Below are positions 17,196 through 26,474 of a stretch of DNA of 64,000 nucleotides, piece by piece. A program made the translations under genes and the position numbers. The notes beneath the pieces are model-generated. The model searched no databases. It saw only the letters and a list, made by a program, of their open reading frames with translations, and had not been told where the DNA came from. How positions within the stretch are numbered: the stretch's first letter is position 1; every line of letters begins with the position of its first letter. This DNA is from Roseomonas sp. E05 (GTDB lineage Bacteria; Pseudomonadota; Alphaproteobacteria; Acetobacterales; Acetobacteraceae): contig NZ_JASIRT010000005.1 in assembly GCF_030063475.1 (NCBI RefSeq), positions 62,001 to 126,000 of the forward strand, read 5' to 3'.

Positions 17196-18030
17196 TGCCG
17201 CCGCCCCGCCGGGTGCGCGGGTCCAGCACGTCGCGCAGCCCGTCGCCGAGCAGGTTGAAGCCGAGCACGGTGAGGAAGATCGCGAGCCCCGGCGCCAGCG
17301 CGTACCACCAGGCCTCCGGCAGGTACTCGCGGCTCTCGGCGATCATGCGGCCCCATTCCGGCGTCGGCGGCGGCGCGCCGAGGCCGAGGAAGCCGAGCGT
17401 GGCGGCGGTCAGGATGGTGGCGCCCATGCCGATCGAGGTGCGCACGATGATCGGCGAGGCGATGTTGGGCAGGATGTGCAGCACCATCACCCGCCAGGGC
17501 GAGGCGCCCAGCGCGATGGCGGATTCGACGAAGACCTCGTTGCGCATCGAGCGCGTCTCCGCATAGACGAGCCGCGCCCAGAACGGCCAGTAGGTGATGG
17601 AGAGCGCCAGGATGACGTTCTGGATGGAGGGGCCGAGGGTCTGCGCGATGGCGATGGCCAGCACGATCTGCGGCACCGCCAGGAAGATCTCGGACACCCG
17701 CATCAGCAGCTCGCTGAACCCGTTGCGGTAGTAGCCGGCGACGAGGCCGATCGGCACGCCGATCAGCACCGCCGAGCCGACCGCGATCACCGCCAGCGAG
17801 AGGGTGATGCGGGCGCCGAACAGGATGCGGCTGAACACGTCGCTGCCCATGCGGTCGGTGCCGAAGAGGCGGTCGGGCGCCGGCGGCAGCAGGCGGCGCG
17901 GCGTGTGGAACTGCCAGACATCCTCCGGATAGGGTGCCAGGACAGGCGCCAGCAGGGCGACAAGCAGCAGGATGCCGATCAGCACGGCACCCAGCATGGC
18001 GGCGCGGTCCCGCGCGAGGCGGCGCAGCAT
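17188..18030 (-). CDS. Peptide-type ABC importer permease (DppC type)
   Basis: 280 residues from ATG 18030; the longer frame upstream lies inside the preceding gene. Features: MLRRLARDRAAMLGAVLIG first membrane segment, FGTDRMGSDVFSRILFGARITL (DppC hallmark, near residue 70), and the EAA-type loop region SAIALGASPWRVMVLHILPN. The ATGA overlap with the DppB-type gene shows coupling. It forms the channel with the DppB-type partner. Confidence 0.92.
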   Translation of the reverse strand: MLRRLARDRAAMLGAVLIGILLLVALLAPVLAPYPEDVWQFHTPRRLLPPAPDRLFGTDRMGSDVFSRILFGARITLSLAVIAVGSAVLIGVPIGLVAGYYRNGFSELLMRVSEIFLAVPQIVLAIAIAQTLGPSIQNVILALSITYWPFWARLVYAETRSMRNEVFVESAIALGASPWRVMVLHILPNIASPIIVRTSIGMGATILTAATLGFLGLGAPPPTPEWGRMIAESREYLPEAWWYALAPGLAIFLTVLGFNLLGDGLRDVLDPRTRRGGGND

Positions 18031-19034
18031 CAGCGCGCCTCCCGCGGGTCGATCGCCGCCTGCAGCAGGTCCACCAGCAGGTTGACGATGACGAACATCA
18101 CGCCGGTCCAAAGCGTGAAGCCCATGATGGCATTGTAGTCGGACTGCAGGATGGAGCGCACGGCATAGGCGCCGATGCCCGGCCAGTCGAACACCGTCTC
18201 CACCACCACGGCGCCGGCCAGCAGGATGCCGAAGATCAGGCCAAGCTGCGTCACGGTCGCGGTGATCGCCATGCGCAGCACGTATTTCCAGACCACCTGC
18301 CGGCGCGGATAGCCCATCGCCGTCTGGTAGGCGACGGAGGGCGAGGAGAGCGCGCCGATCACGCCGTTGCGGGTGAAGCGCACCACCGTCGCCGCCGCCG
18401 GCAGCGCCAGGGTCAGCGCGGGGAGGATGATGTGGCGGATGGCGGAATCGATGATCTCCGGGTCGCCCTCGATCAGCGCGTCCGGGATCATCAGCCCCGT
18501 CACCTCCTCCGGGGGGAAGCCGTCGATGCGGCCGGAGAGCGGCAGCCAGCCCAGCTTCATCGAGAAGAGGAACTGCAACTGCATGGCGAACCAGAAGGAG
18601 GCCACCGCCAGGCCGGAGACGGTGACGATGCGCAGCAGATGGTCAACCCAGCTGTTGCGGTGCAGCCCGCAGACCACGCCGAGGGGAACACCGAGCAGCG
18701 CGGCGAGGATGACGGCGACGAAGGTGAGTTCGAGCGTCGCCGGCAGGCGGCCGGAAAGGTCCTCGGCGATCGGCCGCTGGGTGAAGAGGCTGGTGCCGAA
18801 ATTGCCCTGCGCCACGTCGGTGACGTAGCGCAGGAACTGGGCCGGCAGCGGCCGGTCGAAGCCCAGGCTGTGGCGGACCGCCTCCACCTGCTCGGGCGAG
18901 GCGTTGTCACCGGCCGCGAGCCGCGCCGGGTCGATCGGCACGACGCGCGAGAGGACGAAGACGATCGCCAGCAGGCCGAGCAGCGTCGGCACCACCCAGA
19001 GCAGCCGCTTGAGCAGGATGTCGAGCCAGATCAT
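18030..19034 (-). CDS. Peptide-type ABC importer permease (DppB type)
   Basis: 334 residues from ATG 19034, which overlaps the binding-protein stop (ATGA). The N terminus MIWLDILLKRLLWVVPTLLG and the periplasmic segment with VRHSLGFDRPLPAQFLRYV are typical of DppB; the EAA loop reads AYQTAMGYPRRQVVWKYVLR. About six membrane segments. It pairs with the DppC-type permease encoded next. Confidence 0.92.
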   Translation of the reverse strand: MIWLDILLKRLLWVVPTLLGLLAIVFVLSRVVPIDPARLAAGDNASPEQVEAVRHSLGFDRPLPAQFLRYVTDVAQGNFGTSLFTQRPIAEDLSGRLPATLELTFVAVILAALLGVPLGVVCGLHRNSWVDHLLRIVTVSGLAVASFWFAMQLQFLFSMKLGWLPLSGRIDGFPPEEVTGLMIPDALIEGDPEIIDSAIRHIILPALTLALPAAATVVRFTRNGVIGALSSPSVAYQTAMGYPRRQVVWKYVLRMAITATVTQLGLIFGILLAGAVVVETVFDWPGIGAYAVRSILQSDYNAIMGFTLWTGVMFVIVNLLVDLLQAAIDPREAR

Positions 19035-20620
19035 TCCTTCCGCTCGGCCCAGCGCAGGTCCTGGCCGTTGCTGACCGGCGAGAAGCGGATGCCCCCCACA
19101 TCGGCCGCATAGGGGCCGTACCATTTGGTGTTGTAGATGAAGATGCCGAGCGCGCGGTCGCTGGCGATCTGGGTGATCTCCTCATAGAGCTTCTCGCGCT
19201 CCGCATGATCGTTCGAGACCAGGGCGCGGTCGAGCTTCGCGTCGATCTCCGGGTCGCTGTACCAGCTGAAGCTGCGGCTGCCGCGGTAGCGCGAGCCGAC
19301 CAGCTCACCCACCCAGTTGTTGGGATCGACGTAGTAGGTGCTCTTCCACAGCGGCACGAGATCGGCCTGGGTGCGCGCATCCCGCATCCGTGCGGAAACC
19401 ACCGACCAGGGCGAGACCTCGACCTGTGCCTCGACGCCGATCTGCCGCAGCGTGTTCTGGAACAGCGCCGCGGCCTGCTCGGATTCCGAGAAGCCGGCCA
19501 GGGCGTTGATGGTGATCGGGCGCAGCGGCGCCTTCACCTGCGCCAGCTCCTGCTTCGCCTTCTCCAGGTCGAAGCTGTAGCCCTTCAGGCCTTCCGGCGT
19601 GCCCCAGATCGGGTTCGGGTTCGGTCCGGGATTGCGCGAGACGGAGCCCTTCATGATGTCGCGGATGAAGCCCTCGTAGTCGAAGGCATAGGCCAGGGCG
19701 CGACGAAAATGCACGTCGTTCATCGACTCGGCAGTCGTGTTCAGCGCGAACTGGAAGACGCGCATCGACTCCTGCTCGATGATCTGCACCTCCTTCACCG
19801 GGCGCAGGCGCTGGATCTGGTCGTAGGGCAGGTAGCCGTCCACCCCCTGATAGTCGCCGCGCTGCAGGCCGAGCACGCGGGTGTTGGTCTCCAGCACCGT
19901 GCGGAACTCGACCTCATCGAAGGGGCGCTCGCCCCAGCCGGCGAAATGCTCCTTGAAGCGGCGCGCGTTCCAGCCCACGGCCGGGTCGTAGCGGCGCAGC
20001 ACATAGGAGCCGCTGCCGGCCTCGCTCTTGGCCAGCCAGGGCTCGGCCCAGTCCTCGCCCCTGGCGTTCTTCTTCACCAGGGCGCTGTTGACGATGAGGA
20101 TGTCCGGCACGGTGACGAGGAAGATGGCCGAGGGCCGCGCCAGGTTGAACTGCACGGTGCGCGCATCGAGCGCCTTGGTGCTGCCGGGCTTCACCGTATC
20201 GAGATAGAGGCTGGCCGGTCCCTTCTTCAGCGCCAGGATGCGCTCGATGGAATAGACCACGTCTTCCGCCGTGACCGGCGCGCCGTCATGGAACTTGGCG
20301 CCCTGGCGCAGCGTGAAGGTGTAGGTCTTGCCGTCGTCGGAGACGGTGTGGCTCTCGGCCAGCCAGGGGATCATCTTGGGCGGATTGTCCACCCAGCGGT
20401 AGAGCCCGTCATAGAGGTTGAAGCGCGTCGCCGCGCGGGCCGTGTCGAAAACCGTGTGCGGGTCGAGGTTGTCGTAGGGGCTGTTGTTCGCATAGACGAA
20501 CCTGGCCGGGGCGGCGGCGGAGCGGCGCGCCGTCAGCGGCGCCGTGGCCAGGCTGCCCGAGCCGGCCAGCAGCGTGGCTCCGAGGGCGGTCCGCATCGCA
20601 TCCCTGCGTGTGGTCGGCAT
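19031..20620 (-). CDS. Family 5 ABC substrate-binding protein, Tat-like signal
   Basis: 529 residues, normal for DppA/OppA-like SBP_bac_5 proteins. The N terminus MPTTRRDAMRTALGATLLAG has a twin-arginine followed by a hydrophobic stretch, suggesting Tat export. The mature part contains YDNLDPHTVFDTARAATRFN, LAESHTVSDDGKTYTFTLRQ and GAKFHDGAPVTAEDVVYSIE, the classic family signature. It delivers the substrate to the permeases at 17188-19034. Co-transcription with hydantoinase-type genes suggests a cyclic amide, a ureido compound or a small peptide derivative rather than an ordinary peptide. Confidence 0.93.
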   Translation of the reverse strand: MPTTRRDAMRTALGATLLAGSGSLATAPLTARRSAAAPARFVYANNSPYDNLDPHTVFDTARAATRFNLYDGLYRWVDNPPKMIPWLAESHTVSDDGKTYTFTLRQGAKFHDGAPVTAEDVVYSIERILALKKGPASLYLDTVKPGSTKALDARTVQFNLARPSAIFLVTVPDILIVNSALVKKNARGEDWAEPWLAKSEAGSGSYVLRRYDPAVGWNARRFKEHFAGWGERPFDEVEFRTVLETNTRVLGLQRGDYQGVDGYLPYDQIQRLRPVKEVQIIEQESMRVFQFALNTTAESMNDVHFRRALAYAFDYEGFIRDIMKGSVSRNPGPNPNPIWGTPEGLKGYSFDLEKAKQELAQVKAPLRPITINALAGFSESEQAAALFQNTLRQIGVEAQVEVSPWSVVSARMRDARTQADLVPLWKSTYYVDPNNWVGELVGSRYRGSRSFSWYSDPEIDAKLDRALVSNDHAEREKLYEEITQIASDRALGIFIYNTKWYGPYAADVGGIRFSPVSNGQDLRWAERKE

Positions 20621-20691
20621 GGCTCAATCTCCGTGTTGGGGGTCGAGGATGTCGGGCTGTGTGACCGGACCGCTGTTTCTCGGATCTTGTT

Positions 20692-21435
20692 TCAGGGGCT
20701 GCCGGAGACCGACAGGATCTGCCCGGTGATGAAGCCCGCATAGTCGGAGGCGAAGAACATCACGGCATGGGCGATGTCCTCCGGCGTGCCGGGGCGCCGC
20801 AGGGCGGTGCCCTCGATCAACCCGGCCTGCCGCTCCGGCGAGTAGGACTGCCACTGCCGCTCGTAGTCGGGGCTGGTGCGCTGGAAGCCCGGCGCCACGG
20901 CGTTCACCGTGATGCCGAAGCGGCCCAGCTCCTGGCCAAGCTGCCGCGTCAGGCCGATCTCGCCCGCCTTGCCCGAGGCATAGGCCTGGATGCCGGTGAG
21001 CGAGGTGCGCAGCCCGGCGCCGCTGGCGATGAAGACGATCCGCCCGCGCCCTTGCGCCTTCATCCCCGGTACCACCGCCTGGGCGGCCAGGAAGGCGCCG
21101 GTGAGGTTGACGTCGAGGATGGCGCGCCAGTCGGCCTCCTCCACCTCCTCCATCGGTCTGGGCGACTGGCCGAGCACGCCACCAGCGACATGCACCAGCA
21201 CATCCGGCGCGCGGCCGGCGGCGGCGGTGGCCTCCGCCACCCAGGCGCGCAGCGCGGCGCGGTCGGTGACGTCCACCTGCGCGGCGGCGGCGGGCAACCC
21301 CTCCATCTCGGCCAGCAGCCGGTCGGCGGCGAAGACGCGGGCGCCCGCCGCGGCGAAGCCCTGCACGATGCCACGGCCGATGCCGCGCGCCGCCCCGGTG
21401 ACGAGGACGCTCTGTCCCGTGAAATCGATCCTCAT
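20692..21435 (-). CDS. Short-chain dehydrogenase/reductase in the hydantoinase operon
   Basis: 247 residues, classical SDR length. Cofactor motif VTGAARGIGRGI near residue 13, VDVTD after beta-3, catalytic Ser in IASGAG, and catalytic YASGK (Tyr-xxx-Lys) near residue 155; the C terminus FITGQILSVSGSP is typical. The residue after beta-2 is acidic (FAADRLL), favouring NAD(H). It overlaps hyuB by 4 bases (ATGA), so it is probably part of the same pathway, oxidising or reducing an intermediate. The 71-base gap to the binding-protein gene contains no clear terminator. Confidence 0.9.
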   Translation of the reverse strand: MRIDFTGQSVLVTGAARGIGRGIVQGFAAAGARVFAADRLLAEMEGLPAAAAQVDVTDRAALRAWVAEATAAAGRAPDVLVHVAGGVLGQSPRPMEEVEEADWRAILDVNLTGAFLAAQAVVPGMKAQGRGRIVFIASGAGLRTSLTGIQAYASGKAGEIGLTRQLGQELGRFGITVNAVAPGFQRTSPDYERQWQSYSPERQAGLIEGTALRRPGTPEDIAHAVMFFASDYAGFITGQILSVSGSP

Positions 21436-23423
21436 GCCGCCTTCCTCCCGGCCAGGGTGCCGACCTGCGGATGCCGCGCCGCCGCCGCCGCGAAGCCCCG
21501 CTCCACCGCCGCGACCGGATCGGCCGCCGCCTGCGCATCCTGCGCCATTTGCGCGAAGACCTGGTGCTTCATGAAGAAGCGCCACTCGACCGGCAGCGCG
21601 AAGAGCAGCTCCGCAAGCCGGTCCCAGGCCGCCTCGGACCAGACCGTCTCGAAGTCCAGCCGCCGCGGATCGAAGGTGATGGGCAGCGGCAGCGGGCGCC
21701 GGCCCTCGCGCAGCGCGACGGTGGCGGCCTCGTCCAGCCGGCCGGCTTCGACGACCACGCCATAGGCGCGCGCGCCGGCCTCGCTCACCTTCCCCTCGGC
21801 CACGTCCCGCAGCACCGCCTCCAGCGGCCGCGCATAGGGGTCGCCCCAGCCGCCGGCGCCGGAGGAGGAGATGCTCAGCACGTCGCCCGGCGCGCAGTGC
21901 ACCACGTCGGTGTTGCCGAGGTCCTGCGCCCCGGGCGTGCCGGGGTTGCGGGTGAAGTCGCAGGTGGCGCCGGGCAGCCCGCCCTGCAGACCCCAGGAGG
22001 AGAAGCGCACGCGGTCGCGGTTGCGCGCCGTCACCACCGAGTTGGGCGAGTGCAGCCGGAAGGTCATGCGGGTGCCGAGCCCGCCGCGATGCAGCCCCGC
22101 CCCGCCGCTGTCCGGCTCCAGCCCGTAGCGCAGCACGCGGATCGGCACCTCGGCCTCGGTGATCTCGACCGGCGTGTTCTTCAGGAAGCTGTTGGAGCCG
22201 TCGAGCCCGTCGCCATCCGCCGCGCCGCCGCCACCGCCGGTGATCGGGTTGATCGAGGCCATGGCCATGCGGCCGGTGCGCGGGTCGGTGGTGCGCACGT
22301 TCAGGATGCCGCCGCCCCCCGCCGGGCCGGCCGGCAGGCGGTCCGGCAGGGCGCGGGAGAAGGCGCCGATGATGATGCCCTGGATGCGCACGCAGGTCAG
22401 GCTGCGCATGCCCGTCGCCGCCGGATGCAGCGGGTTCACCACCGAACCCTCGGGCAGGATGCAGCGCACCGGGCGTGCCAGGCCGCAGTTCAGCGCCACC
22501 GTCGGGTCGAGCGAATAGACGACATAGTTGTAGCCGACCAGCGGCAGGATGTGGCGTGGCAGTCCACCCGTCGGCATGTTCAGCGCCGACTGAAGCTGCG
22601 GGTCGCTGCCGGAGAAGTCGAACTCCGCCTCCTCGCCGCGGATGCGGATGGTCAGCTTGAGGCGGCAGGGCACGCCGCCCGGGCTGTCCTCGTCGATATA
22701 GTCGGAGAAGGCGTAGTCGCCGTCCGGGATGCCGGCGAACATCCGCCGCGCCTGCCGCTCGGCGAGATCCAGGACGCCATACATGCCGGCCGCCACGGTG
22801 TCGGCGCCGAAGCGGGCGATGGCCTCGTGGATCTTGCGCTCGGCGGTCTTCAACGAGGCGATCTGCGCCTTCAGGTCGCCCCAGTTCTGCTCGGGCATGC
22901 GCACGTTGCGCAGCATGACCTTGAGCAGCTTCTCGTCCATCACGCCCCCCTCGACCAGCTTGGTCGGCGGGATGCGGATGCCCTCCTGGTGCACCTCGGT
23001 CAGCGCGCGGGAGAGCGAGGCGGGCACCGCGCCACCCATGTCGGTGTTGTGGATATGGCCGACGGCGAAGCACATCAGCCGCTCGCCGTGGAAGATCGGC
23101 ATCCAGAGATGCATGTCCGGCGCGTGGGTGCAGACATAGCCGGAATAGGGATCGTTGGTGATGCAGATGTCGCCGGGCCGGTAGTCCTCGAGGGCGTTGA
23201 TGGCGCCGGCATAGTCCAGCCCGATGAACCAGGTGGCGCCCAGATCCTTCGGACTCGCAAAAGTCTGGCCGCAGGGCGTGGTCAGGCCACTGGTGAAATC
23301 CTCCGTCTCCTTGACGAAGGCGGAATGCGCGGTGCGGAGCAGGGTATAAGCCATACTCTCGGCCGCGGCCTCGAAATGGCTCTTCAGGATCTGCAGCGTG
23401 ACGGGGTCGAGTTGCGTCGTCAT
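21432..23423 (-). CDS. hyuB: Hydantoinase B / oxoprolinase-type subunit
   Basis: 663 residues, somewhat longer than common HyuB proteins. Family landmarks are DPVTLQILKSHFEAAAESM, ETEDFTSGLTTPCG, GDICITNDPYSGYVCTHAPD and GGGGGAADGDGLDG. HyuB partners HyuA in ATP-dependent hydrolysis of cyclic amides such as N-methylhydantoin or 5-oxoproline; some relatives are acetone or acetophenone carboxylases. The true substrate cannot be read from sequence. It starts 2 bases after hyuA. Confidence 0.9.
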   Translation of the reverse strand: MTTQLDPVTLQILKSHFEAAAESMAYTLLRTAHSAFVKETEDFTSGLTTPCGQTFASPKDLGATWFIGLDYAGAINALEDYRPGDICITNDPYSGYVCTHAPDMHLWMPIFHGERLMCFAVGHIHNTDMGGAVPASLSRALTEVHQEGIRIPPTKLVEGGVMDEKLLKVMLRNVRMPEQNWGDLKAQIASLKTAERKIHEAIARFGADTVAAGMYGVLDLAERQARRMFAGIPDGDYAFSDYIDEDSPGGVPCRLKLTIRIRGEEAEFDFSGSDPQLQSALNMPTGGLPRHILPLVGYNYVVYSLDPTVALNCGLARPVRCILPEGSVVNPLHPAATGMRSLTCVRIQGIIIGAFSRALPDRLPAGPAGGGGILNVRTTDPRTGRMAMASINPITGGGGGAADGDGLDGSNSFLKNTPVEITEAEVPIRVLRYGLEPDSGGAGLHRGGLGTRMTFRLHSPNSVVTARNRDRVRFSSWGLQGGLPGATCDFTRNPGTPGAQDLGNTDVVHCAPGDVLSISSSGAGGWGDPYARPLEAVLRDVAEGKVSEAGARAYGVVVEAGRLDEAATVALREGRRPLPLPITFDPRRLDFETVWSEAAWDRLAELLFALPVEWRFFMKHQVFAQMAQDAQAAADPVAAVERGFAAAAARHPQVGTLAGRKAA

Positions 23424-23425
23424 GG

Positions 23426-25465
23426 TCAGCTCCGCCGCAGGATCAGGTTGCCGAAGGCGTCCACATGCCCGCCGAAGCCGGGCGGCACCCAGCCCGTGGT
23501 GTCGTCCTGCACCACCACGGCGGGGCCGGCGAAGGCGGCGCCGGGCGGCAGGGCGGCGCGGCGGAACAGCGCCGCCTGCACCATCCCGCCGCGATGCGCG
23601 ACGGGCACCTGTCCTTCCGGTGCCGGACGGCTCTCCACCACCGTTCCGGCGGGGAATTCCGGCTTCGGCGTGATGCCGGCGATGACGACGCGCAGCGCCA
23701 CCAGATGCACGGCAGCCTTCTCGTCGGCATGGCCGTAGATCTCGGCATGGCGGGCGTGGAAGGCGCCTGCGATGCGCTCCGGCGCCGGGTCGGCGATCCA
23801 GGCCGGCTCCAGCGGCACCTCGATCTCGTAGGACTGGCCGCGATAGCGCATCTCGGCGCTGACGCCCAGCCGCCCCTCCCCCGCATGGCCCTGGCTGTCC
23901 CGCAGCCAGCCCCGCGCCTCGGCGGTCAGGGCAGCGAAGGCGGCCTGCAACTCGGGCATGGCCTCCGGCGCCACGTCCAGGAACACCACCCGCACGAAAT
24001 CCGAGCGCAGATCCGCCAGCAGCCCGCCGAGCGCCGCCAGCACGCCGGGGGTGCGTGGCACGATCACGGCGTCCATGCCCATCTCCTCGGCCAGCAGGCA
24101 GCCCAGCATCGGGCCGGCGCCGCCGAAGGCGAGCAGCGCATAGCCGCTCGGCTCCTCGCCGACCTGGGAGAAGAGGCGGCTCACCTCGCGGTACATGTTG
24201 GCCACCGCCAGCGCGACCACCGCCTCGGCCGCCGCCGCCGCATCGCGCCCGAGCCGCTCGCCGACCGCGCCGAGCGCCCGCTCCGCCGCCGCCTTGTCGA
24301 TCCGCACGGCGCCATAGCCCAGCTCGCCCGCGCCCAGCACGCCCTTCACCGCGAAGGCGTCGGTGATGGTGGCGGCCTCGCCGCCGCGCCCGTAGCAGGC
24401 GGGACCGGGCACCGAGCCGGCGCTGTCCGGCCCCACGCGCAGCACGCCCAGCGCGTCCACCACGGCGATCGAGCCGCCGCCCGCGCCGATCGAGGAGACC
24501 GAGACCGTGGGCAGGTAGATCGGATACTCGCCGACCAGCTCGCCGGCGCGGAAATCCGGCATGCCGTCGCGCAGCAGCGCCACGTCGGCGCTGGTGCCGC
24601 CGATATCGAGGCTCATCACGCGCGGGAAGCCCGCCTGCCGCGCCACGAAGCCGGCGCCGATGGCGCCCGCCGCCGTGCCGGAGAGCAGCATCTCGATGCT
24701 GCGCGCCTTGCCGGCGGCGGCGGTCATCACCCCGCCGTTCGACTTGGTGATCATCGGCGCGACCGGCACGCCGCGCGCCGCGAGCGCCGCCTCCAGCCGG
24801 GTGATGTAATGCGCCACGCGCGGCTGCACCGAACCATGGATGCAGGCGGTGATGCTGCGCTCGTATTCGCGCACGATCGGCCAGACCTCGGCCGAGCAGA
24901 AGACCGGCAGGTCCGGCCGCGCCGCCCGGATCATCGCCGCCACGTCGCGCTCATGCGCCGGGTTGGCGTAGGAATGCAGGAAGCCGATGACCACCGCCTC
25001 CGCCCCCAGCGCCTCGGCCCGGGCCAGGGCCTCCAGCACGCTCTCCCGCTCGGGCGCGGTGTCGGTGCTGCCGTCGGGGTTCATCCGCTCGCGCACCTCC
25101 AGCACGCGGTCGCGCGGCACGATCGGCTCGGGGCGGCGGGAGAACAGGTCATACGGGTCGGGGATCTTCAGCCGCGCCAGCTCCAGCACGTCACGGAAGC
25201 CTTCCGTCACCAGCAGGCAGAGTCTGGCACCACGCTTCTGGATGATGGCATTCACGCCGACCGTGGAGCCATGCGTGAAATAGGTGACGGCGGTGGGCGG
25301 GATGCCGAAGCGGCGCTCGATCTCGGCGAGGCCCTGCAGCACCTCCTCGCCCGGCGCATCGGGGCGGGAGAGCACCTTCAGCGTCTCCAGCCGTTGCGCC
25401 TCCTCGTCGAAGACGCAGAAGTCGGTGAAGGTGCCGCCGATATCGACGCCGATGCGGTAGCCCAA
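23426..25465 (-). CDS. hyuA: Hydantoinase A / oxoprolinase-type ATPase subunit
   Basis: 679 residues starting with TTG (codon 1 at 25465), three bases after the IclR stop. The N terminus YRIGVDIGGTFTDFCVFD is the phosphate-1 motif of the actin-like ATPase fold; FTHGSTVGVNAIIQKRGAR and MSLDIGGTSADVALL (near residue 275) are further hallmarks. It forms the ATP-hydrolysing half of the cyclic amidohydrolase with HyuB. Confidence 0.92.
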   Translation of the reverse strand: MGYRIGVDIGGTFTDFCVFDEEAQRLETLKVLSRPDAPGEEVLQGLAEIERRFGIPPTAVTYFTHGSTVGVNAIIQKRGARLCLLVTEGFRDVLELARLKIPDPYDLFSRRPEPIVPRDRVLEVRERMNPDGSTDTAPERESVLEALARAEALGAEAVVIGFLHSYANPAHERDVAAMIRAARPDLPVFCSAEVWPIVREYERSITACIHGSVQPRVAHYITRLEAALAARGVPVAPMITKSNGGVMTAAAGKARSIEMLLSGTAAGAIGAGFVARQAGFPRVMSLDIGGTSADVALLRDGMPDFRAGELVGEYPIYLPTVSVSSIGAGGGSIAVVDALGVLRVGPDSAGSVPGPACYGRGGEAATITDAFAVKGVLGAGELGYGAVRIDKAAAERALGAVGERLGRDAAAAAEAVVALAVANMYREVSRLFSQVGEEPSGYALLAFGGAGPMLGCLLAEEMGMDAVIVPRTPGVLAALGGLLADLRSDFVRVVFLDVAPEAMPELQAAFAALTAEARGWLRDSQGHAGEGRLGVSAEMRYRGQSYEIEVPLEPAWIADPAPERIAGAFHARHAEIYGHADEKAAVHLVALRVVIAGITPKPEFPAGTVVESRPAPEGQVPVAHRGGMVQAALFRRAALPPGAAFAGPAVVVQDDTTGWVPPGFGGHVDAFGNLILRRS

Positions 25466-25468
25466 GGC

Positions 25469-26272
25469 TCAGTTCCTCTGCTCGGGGGCGCGGCCGCCGA
25501 TCCGCCGCGTGACGGTGGCGGCGGCCCCGGTGACGGCGGCGATGAAGTCCTGCCGGTGGCGCTGCCAGCGCTCCGTCAGGCTGGCGAGATTGAGGGCCGC
25601 GACGGCCTGGCCCGCGCGGTCGAAGACCGGGGCGGCGACACCGGCGCCCCCTTCGGCGTATTCGCTGTCGATCTCGGCATAGCCCTGCGCCAGCGCGGCG
25701 GCGATTTGCACCCGGAGGCGGGCCGGATCGGTCTCGGTGAAGGGCGTGAGGCGCGCCAGCGGCGGTGCGAGGCAGCGCCTGAGGTTTTCAGCCGGCGCAT
25801 GGGCCAGCAGGATGCGGCCCATGGCCGTGCAATAGGCGGGGCAGTCCACCGCGCGCGGCTCGTAGCGGATCTCCTGCGGGCTGGGCACCTGGAGAAGAGG
25901 CCGCACCATGAATCCGTCACGCATGACCCCGAGATTCACCGTCTCCCGCGTCTGCTCCACCAGCGCCAGCATCACCGGCTGGGCGGTGGCGAGCACCTGG
26001 CGCGGCAGGCCGCCGAGCCAGTCGCCAGCTTCACGGCCGAAGGGGGGCGCGAGCGCGTAGCGGTCGCTTTCGTCCCGCGCCGCATAGCCGCGCGCGGCAA
26101 GGGTGCGCAGCAGGGCCAGCGCGCTGCTCTTCGGGATGCCGAGATCCTGCGTGATCTCCGCGAGCGTCAGCGGGCGCGGCGCGCAGCCCAGCAGTTCGAG
26201 CAGGTCGAGCACGCGGTCGGCGGATTTCACCACCTCCGCAGGCCTGGTCGGCGGGCTGAACACCGTTTCCAT
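25469..26272 (-). CDS. IclR-family regulator leading the hydantoinase operon
   Basis: 267 residues: winged helix N terminus (KSADRVLDLLELLGC, then LTLAEITQDLGIPKSSALAL) and C-terminal IclR effector domain (residues ~90-255). It is the first gene of the nine-gene operon and faces a divergent binding-protein gene, so it probably controls both directions in response to the catabolic substrate. An imperfect palindrome around CATATG at its own start codon (about 26264-26281) could be part of an operator. Confidence 0.9.
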   Translation of the reverse strand: METVFSPPTRPAEVVKSADRVLDLLELLGCAPRPLTLAEITQDLGIPKSSALALLRTLAARGYAARDESDRYALAPPFGREAGDWLGGLPRQVLATAQPVMLALVEQTRETVNLGVMRDGFMVRPLLQVPSPQEIRYEPRAVDCPAYCTAMGRILLAHAPAENLRRCLAPPLARLTPFTETDPARLRVQIAAALAQGYAEIDSEYAEGGAGVAAPVFDRAGQAVAALNLASLTERWQRHRQDFIAAVTGAAATVTRRIGGRAPEQRN

Positions 26273-26474
26273 ATGAGAATGCTGTGGCTTGTTTCACATC
26301 CGTGTCAAGCGCCAATCCGGGCTGTGGCGCGGCTTGCCTCCGGCCCCCAGGGGCGGCGCAGCCCGGCCGCGCGCGGATGCTTGCGCGCATGCGCCGGCCT
26401 GCCGCATCCTGGCGCCGCATCGGCGTCCATCACGAGAAGCGCCAGGAAAAACCCACGGGGAGAGAACGACGAGC

